From positions 1-8,212 of the forward strand of contig JAGWJU010000045.1 in the NCBI GenBank assembly GCA_028865585.1: DNA of 8,212 nucleotides. Direction: 5' to 3'. The first letter of the stretch is position 1. Every line of letters starts with the position of its first letter. Below are positions 1 through 7,156 of this stretch, piece after piece. A program made the translations under genes and the position numbers. The notes below the pieces were generated by a model that saw only the letters and a program-made list of their open reading frames with translations, had not been told where the DNA came from and did no database searches. The stretch is from Elusimicrobiota bacterium. GTDB taxonomy: Bacteria; Elusimicrobiota; Elusimicrobia; UBA1565; UBA9628.

Positions 1-76
1 GGCCTTCCGAGAGGCTCGCGCAAGCCCGGCAAATTAAAAGCTCTTCGGAAGAAAAGCGAAGGCTGCGTTGCGCCAT
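1..76 (-). CDS. Possible 5' end of a further gene, partial (unrecognised)
   Basis: An ATG at 76, 9 bases after the ligase stop, opens a frame that stays open to the window edge (25 codons). It begins MAQRSLRFSSEELLICRACA. The close spacing suits an operon in which most genes touch. Against it: no recognisable family motif, a poor ribosome site, codons such as TTA and ATT that look less like the G/C-ending neighbours, and a candidate terminator inside it. I do not recognise the protein, and 25 codons are too few to prove a gene. Confidence 0.25.
   Translation of the reverse strand, partial: MAQRSLRFSSEELLICRACASLSEG
31..57 (-). terminator. Candidate weak intrinsic terminator after the ligase gene
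   Basis: On the minus strand GCTTTTC (57-51), loop TTCC (50-47) and GAAGAGC (46-40) form a 7-base-pair stem with one G-U pair, followed directly by TTTTAATTT (39-31). It begins 29 bases after the ligase stop, which is where an operon terminator would be expected. Only three of the seven pairs are G-C, so the stem is weak. It is not shaped to work in the plus direction, since no T-run follows on that strand. It conflicts with the open frame listed at 1-76. Confidence 0.4.
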
Positions 77-85
77 GCGTCCGGC

Positions 86-1654
86 CTAGGAGCCGGTCGC
101 GGCTGCGCGTTTTTCAATTTCGCGCCGACGGAGCTCGCGCTTAAGGACCTTCTGCAGGGCGTTCTTGGGAAGGGATTCGACGATTTCCACGTCCCGCGGC
201 CTCTTGTAGGGATCGAATTTTTCCCGGCAGTACTTGAGGATGGCGGACTTGTCCGCCGAGGCGCCCGGCCGAAGAGTCACGAAGGCCTTAATAATCTCGT
301 CGCCGTGCTCATGCGGGATTCCGATGACGGCGGCCTCCATCACGGCCGGGTGCTCCAAAAGCGTTGCCTCCACCTGGGCGGAGAACACCTTCAAGCCCTT
401 GATGATGATCATGTCCTTTTTGCGATCGCGAATAAAAAGATACCCCTCTTCATCGACAATGCCGATGTCGCCCGTTTTAAACCATCCGTCTTTCGTGAAA
501 GCATCCCGCGTTGCCTCCGGCAAATTGTAATAGCCTTTCATGACGCAGTCACCCTTGATGCACACCTCACCCTCTTGGCCCCGCGCCGTCTCTCGCCCGT
601 CCTCATCGATAATTCTGACGGCCACTCCTTCGATGGGTCGTCCCACGCTTCCCCGCCGGAATTCGCTGGGCGTGTTGAGCGAAACCACCGGCGAGGTTTC
701 AGTCAGGCCATAACCCTCCAAAATCGGGACGCCGAAAGCCCGTTCGAAGGAATCCTGCACCGCCAAGCCGAGCGGAGCCGCGCCGGAAATGGCGATGCGT
801 ACGCGTCTAAAAAACCACCAGCGAAGGACGAATTTTTTGAATCCGCAGGCCTGCTTGGCAAGCACCCCGTAAATCTGGGGCACGGCCGAAAAGAGGCTGA
901 CCCGCTCCTTTGCCATGAGCTTGAGCCACGGGCCCGGAGGCACGATATTGGGAACGATAACCAGTTTTACGGCCTTGTGCACGGAGACCAAGACGTTGCC
1001 GGTCCAAGCGAACGTATGGAACATGGGCAAAATGCAGAGCACCGCGTCGCCGCTCCGAACGTCGAGTCTCTTCGCCGCATTGACGCAGTTGGTCGTCAGA
1101 TTCCGGTGGGTCAAAATCACGCCCTTAGGATTGCCCGTCGTTCCCGAGGTATAAAGAATCGCGACAGGGTCCTGCTCTCCGATGGGCGCGAAGTCATCCC
1201 TGCCCGGCGCGAACAAGTCCGCGAAAACGGATTCTCCGCGCTGGAGATCGCCGGAAGAAGCGTCGCTGACCCATATTTTTTCAAGCGCCGGGCACTGCTT
1301 CGCGGCCGCGCGCACGCCTTTGATGAACTCTTTCTGGGTCACGCAGCCTTTGGCGCCGCAGTCCTTGAGCATGTAGGACAGTTCGTCGGCTTTGTGAATC
1401 ATGTAGTTAATCGGAACGGCCATCGCTCCGAGACGGGCCAGGGCGAAGTACGCGACGACGAACTCGACCGAGTTGCGGTGGATGACGGCGACGCAGTCGC
1501 CTTTGGCCAGGCCCGCCGCGCGAAACCCCTTAGCCGCTCGCAGAACCTGATTGCGGAACTCCGAGAAATTCAAGCGGCCGCTTTGCCACGTCAACGCTGT
1601 TTTAGCCGGAGCGCTTTCTGCCGCCGCGTCGAGCAGGTCGTTAAGCGTTCTCAT
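86..1654 (-). CDS. AMP-forming acyl-CoA synthetase (long-chain fatty acid CoA ligase-like)
   Basis: This 522-residue soluble enzyme belongs to the ANL adenylating superfamily: it would activate a carboxylate with ATP to an acyl-adenylate and pass it to CoA. Motifs in order: P-loop A3 LYTSGTTGNPKG at 167-178, MFHTFAWTG at 211-219, SGAAPL at 290-295, A5 YGLTETSP at 315-322, TGD at 394-396 in GWFKTGDIG, and hinge RDRKKDMIIIKG at 409-420. The C-terminal domain has LPKNALQKVLKREL (495-508), whose Lys502 is the expected catalytic lysine; the usual Gly before it is Gln501. There is no signal peptide or fused carrier domain. The general type matches fatty acyl-CoA synthetases, but chain length or an unusual acid substrate cannot be read from the sequence. 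The ATG at 1654 overlaps the OppC stop as ATGA, so the gene is the distal, coupled member of the importer operon. A role in processing transported cargo is inference. Confidence 0.9.
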   Translation of the reverse strand: MRTLNDLLDAAAESAPAKTALTWQSGRLNFSEFRNQVLRAAKGFRAAGLAKGDCVAVIHRNSVEFVVAYFALARLGAMAVPINYMIHKADELSYMLKDCGAKGCVTQKEFIKGVRAAAKQCPALEKIWVSDASSGDLQRGESVFADLFAPGRDDFAPIGEQDPVAILYTSGTTGNPKGVILTHRNLTTNCVNAAKRLDVRSGDAVLCILPMFHTFAWTGNVLVSVHKAVKLVIVPNIVPPGPWLKLMAKERVSLFSAVPQIYGVLAKQACGFKKFVLRWWFFRRVRIAISGAAPLGLAVQDSFERAFGVPILEGYGLTETSPVVSLNTPSEFRRGSVGRPIEGVAVRIIDEDGRETARGQEGEVCIKGDCVMKGYYNLPEATRDAFTKDGWFKTGDIGIVDEEGYLFIRDRKKDMIIIKGLKVFSAQVEATLLEHPAVMEAAVIGIPHEHGDEIIKAFVTLRPGASADKSAILKYCREKFDPYKRPRDVEIVESLPKNALQKVLKRELRRREIEKRAAATGS

Positions 1655-2541
1655 CTCTGCTTAGGATCCAGGATATCTCGGACTCCGTCGCCGAGGAGGT
1701 TCCAGCCGAGGACGAAAAGGAAAATCGCCGCGCCCGGGATGAGCACGGTGTTCCAATACGCGAAGGCGTTGCCCGGGCTTCCCAAAATCCAATCCTTCGA
1801 CATGGAGATGAGCTGCCCCCAATCGGCATAGCCCGCGGGCGCGCCGAGACCCAAGAAGCTAAGCGCCGCCGCCGTAATGACGACGCTGCCCACATCAAGG
1901 GAGGCCACGACCAGCACGGGGTAAATGGAATTAGGAATGATGTGTTTGACGAGAATACGGGCATCCGAGGCGCCCAAAGCGCGCGCGGCGAGCACGAATT
2001 CGCGTTCCTTGATCGCCATGACGTCGCCGCGCAGAAGCCGCGTGTAGGAGGGCCACCACACGGCGGCGACGGACAGCATCACATGGTCCAGGCTCGGGCC
2101 CAGGACAGAGACGATGACGACGGCCAGGACCAGTCCGGGGAAAGCCAGGATGACGTCCGTAAACCGCATCAGCGCCTCGTCCACCCAGCCGCCGTAGAAG
2201 CCTGAAATCGAGCCCAAGAAGATTCCGATCAGAAGCGCCGTTCCCACGACCAGAACGGCGACCTTAAAAGCCGTGCGCGTCCCCCAGATCATGCCGTAGT
2301 AGAGGTCGTATTGATTCTCGGTCGTGCCGAACCAATGCTTGGCGCTGGGGAGCTTCGGCTCAGGGTTGTAGCCGTATTCAGGGATGAGATAGGCGCTGCG
2401 CGAGTTGGCCGGCACGGGCGCCAGAATCGGCGCTATCGCCGCAATGAGAAGGAAAAATCCGATGATACCGAAGCCCAAGAGAGAAAGCGGCCTTCTCTTA
2501 AGCGCCTTCCATGCCGCCGCAGCTCGGGACCGATTCTCCAT
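1651..2541 (-). CDS. oppC: Oligopeptide/dipeptide ABC importer permease, OppC/DppC type
   Basis: This 296-residue inner-membrane protein forms the second half of the channel with OppB. It has an N-terminal cytoplasmic stretch, a first membrane segment at about 21-42, then a periplasmic loop leading to KHWFGTTENQYDLYYG (69-84), the position of the family's GTDxxGRDxxSR motif but with a changed core. Further membrane segments lie near 92-112, 127-148, 155-166, 205-230 and 264-285. The EAA loop is at 181-209 (EFVLAARALGASDARILVKH and onward). The marks LSFLGLG at 227-233, WGQLI at 241-245 and the C-terminal NLLGDGVRDILDP at 281-293 are typical of OppC/DppC. It starts 3 bases after the OppB stop, and its TGA overlaps the ligase ATG. 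Complete and without evident lesions; opp versus dpp cannot be decided. Confidence 0.93.
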   Translation of the reverse strand: MENRSRAAAAWKALKRRPLSLLGFGIIGFFLLIAAIAPILAPVPANSRSAYLIPEYGYNPEPKLPSAKHWFGTTENQYDLYYGMIWGTRTAFKVAVLVVGTALLIGIFLGSISGFYGGWVDEALMRFTDVILAFPGLVLAVVIVSVLGPSLDHVMLSVAAVWWPSYTRLLRGDVMAIKEREFVLAARALGASDARILVKHIIPNSIYPVLVVASLDVGSVVITAAALSFLGLGAPAGYADWGQLISMSKDWILGSPGNAFAYWNTVLIPGAAIFLFVLGWNLLGDGVRDILDPKQR

Positions 2542-2544
2542 GCC

Positions 2545-3570
2545 TCAGCTCAGCCTAATGCGCGGATCCACGAACGCATAAAGGATGTCCGAAATCATAT
2601 TGGCCGTGACAAAAAGAAACGCCGAAAGCAGCGTCGAGCCCATGACGCCGGGGACATCGAGCTGCTGGGCGGCGATCACGCTCCAGCGTCCGATGCCGGG
2701 AAAGTCAAAAATGGTCTCGGTGATGACCACGCCGCTCAAGAGGCCGATAAAGAGGAGGCTCGAGAGCGTCACGACGGGAATGAGCGCGTTCTTGCGCGCG
2801 TGCTTCTTGACCACAACGCTCTCCGGCAGGCCCTTGGCGCGGGCCGTGCGCACGTAGTCTTTGCCCAATTCCTCCAGCATGGACGAGCGAGTGATGCGCA
2901 AAAGAAGCGCCACGCTGATATAAATGAGCGTGGCCGCCGGAAGGATCATATGCGAAAAGATATCCCCGGCCGCGGCGAAGTCGCCGTTTAAGAACGCGTC
3001 CAAGGTCAGAAGTCCCGTATAGTGGTGGAAGCCTGACGAATGCACGAGCAGATCCACATCGAGAGAGTAGCGCCCGGGAGGGAAAATCTGGAAGTGGCCG
3101 TAGAAAACCATGAGTAAAAACAGGCCGAGAACGAAGCTCGGCAGGGAATAGCCCGTGATGGCGACGACCCGCGTCGTTTGATCGAGCAGTTTATCCTTCT
3201 TGACCGCCGAGAGCGTGCCGAAATAGATTCCCAAGAGCAGAATGGGAATGAAGGAGACCAGAGTCAGTTCAAAGGTCGCCGGGAAAAACGCCCGGATGGC
3301 GTCGGACACGGGCATCTTGGCCGTCTCGCTATAGCCGAGGTTCCCGTGGAGCACCTGCTTCAGCCAAATCCAATATTGCACCGGCATGGGCTTGTTAAGC
3401 CCGTATTTCTGGATGACCTCGTTCAAAGCCGAGAGCTGCCTGGGGTCATGGATGTAAAGGGAGGCCCGCATCGCCGGCGAAAGGAACTGCAGCGCTCCAA
3501 AAAGAAGCATGGTCACGCCCAACATCACAAGAGGAAGGAATAGGAGGCGTTTGGCGATGAATTTAAGCAT
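2545..3570 (-). CDS. oppB: Oligopeptide/dipeptide ABC importer permease, OppB/DppB type
   Basis: This 341-residue inner-membrane protein is one half of the translocation channel. About six membrane segments are visible, near 8-30, 98-120, 134-157, 205-225, 266-288 and 312-335. The cytoplasmic EAA loop that contacts the ATPases is at 238-266 (DYVRTARAKGLPESVVVKKH and onward). Other family marks are the N-terminal KRLLFLPLVMLGVT, GLNKPMPVQYWIWL at 57-70, ITETIFDFPGIGRW at 283-296 and the C-terminal DILYAFVDPRIR at 328-339. Its length and the loop TGLLTLDAFLNGDF (185-198) resemble DppB (339 residues) more than E. coli OppB (306), so dppB would be an equally fair symbol. The ATG at 3570 overlaps the end of the binding-protein gene by 8 bases, with no good ribosome site, so translation probably depends on coupling. 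Confidence 0.93.
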   Translation of the reverse strand: MLKFIAKRLLFLPLVMLGVTMLLFGALQFLSPAMRASLYIHDPRQLSALNEVIQKYGLNKPMPVQYWIWLKQVLHGNLGYSETAKMPVSDAIRAFFPATFELTLVSFIPILLLGIYFGTLSAVKKDKLLDQTTRVVAITGYSLPSFVLGLFLLMVFYGHFQIFPPGRYSLDVDLLVHSSGFHHYTGLLTLDAFLNGDFAAAGDIFSHMILPAATLIYISVALLLRITRSSMLEELGKDYVRTARAKGLPESVVVKKHARKNALIPVVTLSSLLFIGLLSGVVITETIFDFPGIGRWSVIAAQQLDVPGVMGSTLLSAFLFVTANMISDILYAFVDPRIRLS

Positions 3571-5386
3571 GCTTAGGCGCTTTTGCAGCGGGCTTTTGGG
3601 TTGAAACCGGCAACTGCTTGTAAACTGGATAATAATAGCATCCGTAAGGCGCGTCAGGGAAGATGGGATTGTTTACCCATCCTTTGACCCAGTCGCGCTG
3701 GGTGCGGTAATCGAGAGGCTGCAGAACCGGCAAATCGGGAACATCTTGGTATTCGAGCTCCTGGATGCGCCAATAGAGTTTTTCCCTAGCGGCCGGGTTC
3801 GTCTGGGCAACGGCTTCGTCGATGAGCTTGTCGATTCGCGGGTCCGCAAAATGCTGCGGCCCCGGGTAGGCCCCCTGCGAATCGAGCATCGGGAAAGCGA
3901 AATCATAGGCGTCCGGGTAATCGGCCTGCCACGCCAGAATGAAGATGGGGAGCTTGGACGCGATGTAGGCATCTAGAAATTCGGGCCAATCGATGGGCCG
4001 GATTTCTATATTGAATCTGGGATTGAGCGCCTCGACGTTGTGCTTAAGCACCTGCAAGAGCGACTGCCGCATGATGTTTCCGGCGTTATAGACGGCGGTA
4101 AACTTGAAGCCCTTCTTCCAAACCCGGCCTCCGAATGCCTTTTTAAAATAATAAGCGGCTTTCTGCGGATCGTGGTGATACTTTTTTTGGCTCGGATTGT
4201 AGCCTAAGAGGCCCTTCGGCACGACCCCCGTGGGTTGGATGCCCTTGTTGTTGACCACATCATTGATGTATCCCTTGTAATCGAAGGCGTAAGCGAACGC
4301 CTTGCGCACGTTCACGTCATTGAAGAAGTCCAAGGGGATTCCATTCCCATCAAGCTTGCCCGATCCGATGTACGGATTCGCCGTCCCGTTAAGCTTGAAC
4401 GTGAAGAAAACAATCGGATTGATTTCCAACGTCGACAGGTTATCAACGATGTCGACATGGGGGATATTCTGAACTTGCTCCCAGACATCCCGCGTCGCGT
4501 AGATGGAGTCGGCCTGACCCGCTTGAATCATGAGCTTGCGGGTTTCAAATTCGTCGATGCCCTTGATGATGACGTACTTGAGCTTGGCCGGGGCGCGCCA
4601 GTAATGATCGTTGCGGCGCAGGACGATTTCGTGCGTGTTCCGATCCCAGCGAACCAGGACGAAAGGCCCGGTGCCGAATGCGTGCTCGAAGAAATAGGAC
4701 GTCTGTTTTTCGGGGTTATTGTATTTCTTCCAGGTCGCCTCGGAGCCGTCCCAGTCTCCGTGCTCCGTCGCCCATTTTTTGGAAACGATGGGCGCCCAGG
4801 ACGCAAGGATGGTTGGCAGCGGCGAGAAGGGCCGCGGCAGGCGCAGAACCAAGTTCCATCCGTCAATCTGCACCGATTGTTCGGCCCTCTTAAAAATGCC
4901 GGGAACAATCTTGCCCTTGGCGTCCCGCGTGCCGCCATAGCCGGTCAAGGGCTCGAGCAAGAGCGGAGAGGGGCCCGCGTCGCGATCTTGCAGCATGAAG
5001 CGCAGGACGGAATAGCGCACGTCCTGCATGGTCATGGGCGTGCCGTCCTGGAACGTCACGTTCCGTCGAATGGGGATGGTATAGGTGCGTCCGTCGGCGG
5101 AAATGAGGCCGTTGGCCCGCGTCGGAACCTTAGCCGCAATAAGCGGGATAAGCTCCTTGGTAGAGGCCCCTTTAAAGATGAATAATGGTTCGTAGACGTT
5201 GAGGATCACCTCGTCCGAAGCCGTATCGTAGGACCACGCCGGATCCATGCTGTCGGAGTCGTTGAAGGTCAGTTCGGTGTATGTCGAAGGATCGAAGGCC
5301 GCCTGCTCTATCGGCTTGCGCGCGCAAGAAACCAGGGCCAGCAGCAGGGCCGGAAAAAACGCGAGGCTCATTCGCCTGCCCATCAT
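3563..5386 (-). CDS. Peptide-type ABC solute-binding lipoprotein (SBP family 5), second copy
   Basis: This 607-residue paralogue of the preceding binding protein should deliver ligand to the same permease. Its N terminus is a lipoprotein signal: RR at 4-5, hydrophobic core 8-18 and lipobox LVSC at 18-21, so Cys21 is the likely lipidated first residue. The mature part has the SBP_bac_5 layout: SMDP at 46-49, GTGPF at 238-242, YWRAPAKL at 262-269, GSGKLDGNGIP at 341-351, and AWQADYPDAYDF (485-496) with the candidate amine-binding Asp489. The tail 590-607 is rich in Lys, Ala and Pro and absent from the paralogue. Two ATG codons stand side by side (5386 and 5383). The first overlaps the preceding TGA as ATGA; the second lies 5 bases from a G-run that might act as ribosome site. 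Only one residue differs between the choices. The stop overlaps the permease start by 8 bases. Ligand unknown; peptide import is the default reading. Confidence 0.92.
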   Translation of the reverse strand: MMGRRMSLAFFPALLLALVSCARKPIEQAAFDPSTYTELTFNDSDSMDPAWSYDTASDEVILNVYEPLFIFKGASTKELIPLIAAKVPTRANGLISADGRTYTIPIRRNVTFQDGTPMTMQDVRYSVLRFMLQDRDAGPSPLLLEPLTGYGGTRDAKGKIVPGIFKRAEQSVQIDGWNLVLRLPRPFSPLPTILASWAPIVSKKWATEHGDWDGSEATWKKYNNPEKQTSYFFEHAFGTGPFVLVRWDRNTHEIVLRRNDHYWRAPAKLKYVIIKGIDEFETRKLMIQAGQADSIYATRDVWEQVQNIPHVDIVDNLSTLEINPIVFFTFKLNGTANPYIGSGKLDGNGIPLDFFNDVNVRKAFAYAFDYKGYINDVVNNKGIQPTGVVPKGLLGYNPSQKKYHHDPQKAAYYFKKAFGGRVWKKGFKFTAVYNAGNIMRQSLLQVLKHNVEALNPRFNIEIRPIDWPEFLDAYIASKLPIFILAWQADYPDAYDFAFPMLDSQGAYPGPQHFADPRIDKLIDEAVAQTNPAAREKLYWRIQELEYQDVPDLPVLQPLDYRTQRDWVKGWVNNPIFPDAPYGCYYYPVYKQLPVSTQKPAAKAPKHA

Positions 5387-7152
5387 TGCCCCCCCTTGCT
5401 CACCGGATAAAGACTGCCGTAAATCCTGATGGGATTATAATGCCAATCATGGACCCAGGAGCGCAATGCCTCAACGTAGTAAGTTTCCACGGTATAAACC
5501 TGGGGAACGTCCGCGTAAGCGATGGCCTGCAAATCGGCGTAAAGCCTCGCGCGCCGATCGCCCGAGGATGTGCTCCGCGCCTGCAAAACGTCACCATCCG
5601 CGCGGGGGTTCGAATATCCCTGCAGCTTGGCATAGTAGCCCTGGCTGTAAAGAAAGGGCGTCACCGCGTCGTCCGGATCCGGATAGTCCAGAAGCCAGCG
5701 TGCCGTCGTCATGGGCAGACGCCGGGCCGAGAGAGCCGCAAGCCATTGGGGCCAGTCCATCGCCATGACGTCGATTCTGAACTTGGGATTGAGCGACTCC
5801 ACGTTCTTCTTGAGGATTTCGGCCTCGATCCGGCGGTCCTCATACCCCTGCTGGTAGACCAGAGTAAAGCGGAATCCCTTTTCCCAGACCTGTCCCCCAA
5901 GCGCTTTTTTAAACCGGTCTGCCGCGCGCGTCAGATCGTAGGGAAGCACCGGCTGGTTGGCGTTGTAGCCGAAAAGGTTCGAGGGGATCGGGCCGCGAGC
6001 GCGGAAAGCGTGGCCCTGATAAGCGTCCTTGATGTAGGAATCGTAATCGAAGGCGTAGGCCATGGCATGGCGGATATCCGTATCGGCGAAAAAGCCGGGC
6101 GGGATGCCGTCGCCGTCTAATTTCCCCGACCCGATGAAAGGGTTGGCTTGAGGATTGACGGCGAAATTCATCAGAAAGACGTCGTGAACCTCCAGCATGG
6201 GGAGGTTGTCCGTGATGCTCACGCCGGGCAGGCCCTGGATTTGCGGCAGCTGCGCCCGATCGACCATGATGGCGTCGGCGTCGCCGGCGGCAAGCATGAG
6301 CTTGCGGGTTTGAAAGTTGTCGACGGTCTTAAAGACGACGTTCTGGAGCTTGGCCGGCGCGCGCCAATAACCGTCGTTCCGGGCCAGGACGACTTCCTGG
6401 TTCTGCCGATCCCAGCGCACGAGGCCAAAAGGCCCCGTGCCGTTCCCCTGGTCGAAAAGCGGCGCCGACTCTCGCGAAGGGTTGAAGTGCTCGGCCCAAG
6501 TCTTCTTCGCGCCGTCCCATCCTCCGTGCGAAACGATCCAGTCCTTCGAGACCACGGGGCAGTAGTTGGCCAGGACGGACAAGAGCGGCGGATAGGGCTT
6601 GCTTAAGTAGATGACCACGGATCCGAACTGCACCTCAATGGCGTTGTTCGCCTGATCGTAAAGGCTGAGCTTGGGCTTGCCGTCCTTGCCTGCGGCAGAA
6701 GACACTCCCAGGATGGGATCGAGCAGAAGATAGGAAGGCCCCGAGACGCGATCCATGAGCATGCAGCGCATAAGCGAATATTTGACGTCCTCGGGAGTCA
6801 TGAGGCTGCCGTTTTGGAAATGCACCTTCTCGCGGATCGGGAATGCGTAGCGCAGCCCGTCCTGGGAAACAAGGCCGTTGGCCCGCGATGGAACCACCGA
6901 CGCCAGGCGCGGCACGAACTGATTCACGGACCAGCCTTGATAGGCGATCAAGGTCTCATAGATTTGACTGGTGATTTCGTGGCTGATGCCGTCGAATTCC
7001 CAATCGGGATCGAGGCTTTCGGGAGCGCCGGCGATGGCATATACGAAGGTGCCGGGATTCTTGATCTGCGGCTGCGCGCGAATCAATCCCGGCGTAAAAA
7101 AGCACAGAGCAGCCAGCAAAACCGGGCGCCTGAATGCGGCGGGGGTGGACAT
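5383..7152 (-). CDS. Peptide-type ABC solute-binding protein (SBP family 5), Sec-secreted
   Basis: This 589-residue extracytoplasmic binding protein should capture the ligand and dock on the OppBC channel. The start at 7152 gives a Sec signal: RR at 8-9, a hydrophobic core about 11-24, and a probable cut after LIRA26. Cys17 is preceded by Leu and sits too early to be a lipobox. A longer in-frame start at 7278 would overlap the ATPase gene by 122 bases and bury the signal. SBP_bac_5 features include SLDP at 46-49, GTGPF at 238-242, YWRAPAKL at 262-269 and GSGKLDGDGIP at 341-351. The segment RWLLDYPDPDD (485-495) has an Asp489 where OppA and DppA place the Asp that binds the ligand amino group, so a peptide or amino-bearing ligand is plausible. 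It follows the ATPase stop by 4 bases with only a weak ribosome site, suggesting coupling. It aligns without net gaps to the next gene. At 589 residues it is longer than E. coli OppA or DppA (about 535-543). Confidence 0.9.
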   Translation of the reverse strand: MSTPAAFRRPVLLAALCFFTPGLIRAQPQIKNPGTFVYAIAGAPESLDPDWEFDGISHEITSQIYETLIAYQGWSVNQFVPRLASVVPSRANGLVSQDGLRYAFPIREKVHFQNGSLMTPEDVKYSLMRCMLMDRVSGPSYLLLDPILGVSSAAGKDGKPKLSLYDQANNAIEVQFGSVVIYLSKPYPPLLSVLANYCPVVSKDWIVSHGGWDGAKKTWAEHFNPSRESAPLFDQGNGTGPFGLVRWDRQNQEVVLARNDGYWRAPAKLQNVVFKTVDNFQTRKLMLAAGDADAIMVDRAQLPQIQGLPGVSITDNLPMLEVHDVFLMNFAVNPQANPFIGSGKLDGDGIPPGFFADTDIRHAMAYAFDYDSYIKDAYQGHAFRARGPIPSNLFGYNANQPVLPYDLTRAADRFKKALGGQVWEKGFRFTLVYQQGYEDRRIEAEILKKNVESLNPKFRIDVMAMDWPQWLAALSARRLPMTTARWLLDYPDPDDAVTPFLYSQGYYAKLQGYSNPRADGDVLQARSTSSGDRRARLYADLQAIAYADVPQVYTVETYYVEALRSWVHDWHYNPIRIYGSLYPVSKGGQ

Positions 7153-7156
7153 TATC

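Noticed and set aside
68..1831. Long open frame on the plus strand (587 codons) opposite the acyl-CoA synthetase
   Set aside because: The minus-strand frame contains all ANL motifs in order. The plus-strand translation has no recognisable domain, is rich in Arg, His and Gly, and runs past the ligase into OppC, as expected for a shadow of G+C-rich coding sequence.
4235..5185. Plus-strand open frame of 316 codons opposite the second binding protein
   Set aside because: It is an antisense shadow; the minus frame is a clear SBP family 5 lipoprotein.
3600..5320. Possible recombination repeats between the two binding-protein genes
   Set aside because: The proteins are similar but I saw no long identical DNA tracts between the two genes. 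Divergence looks too old for a recent repeat.
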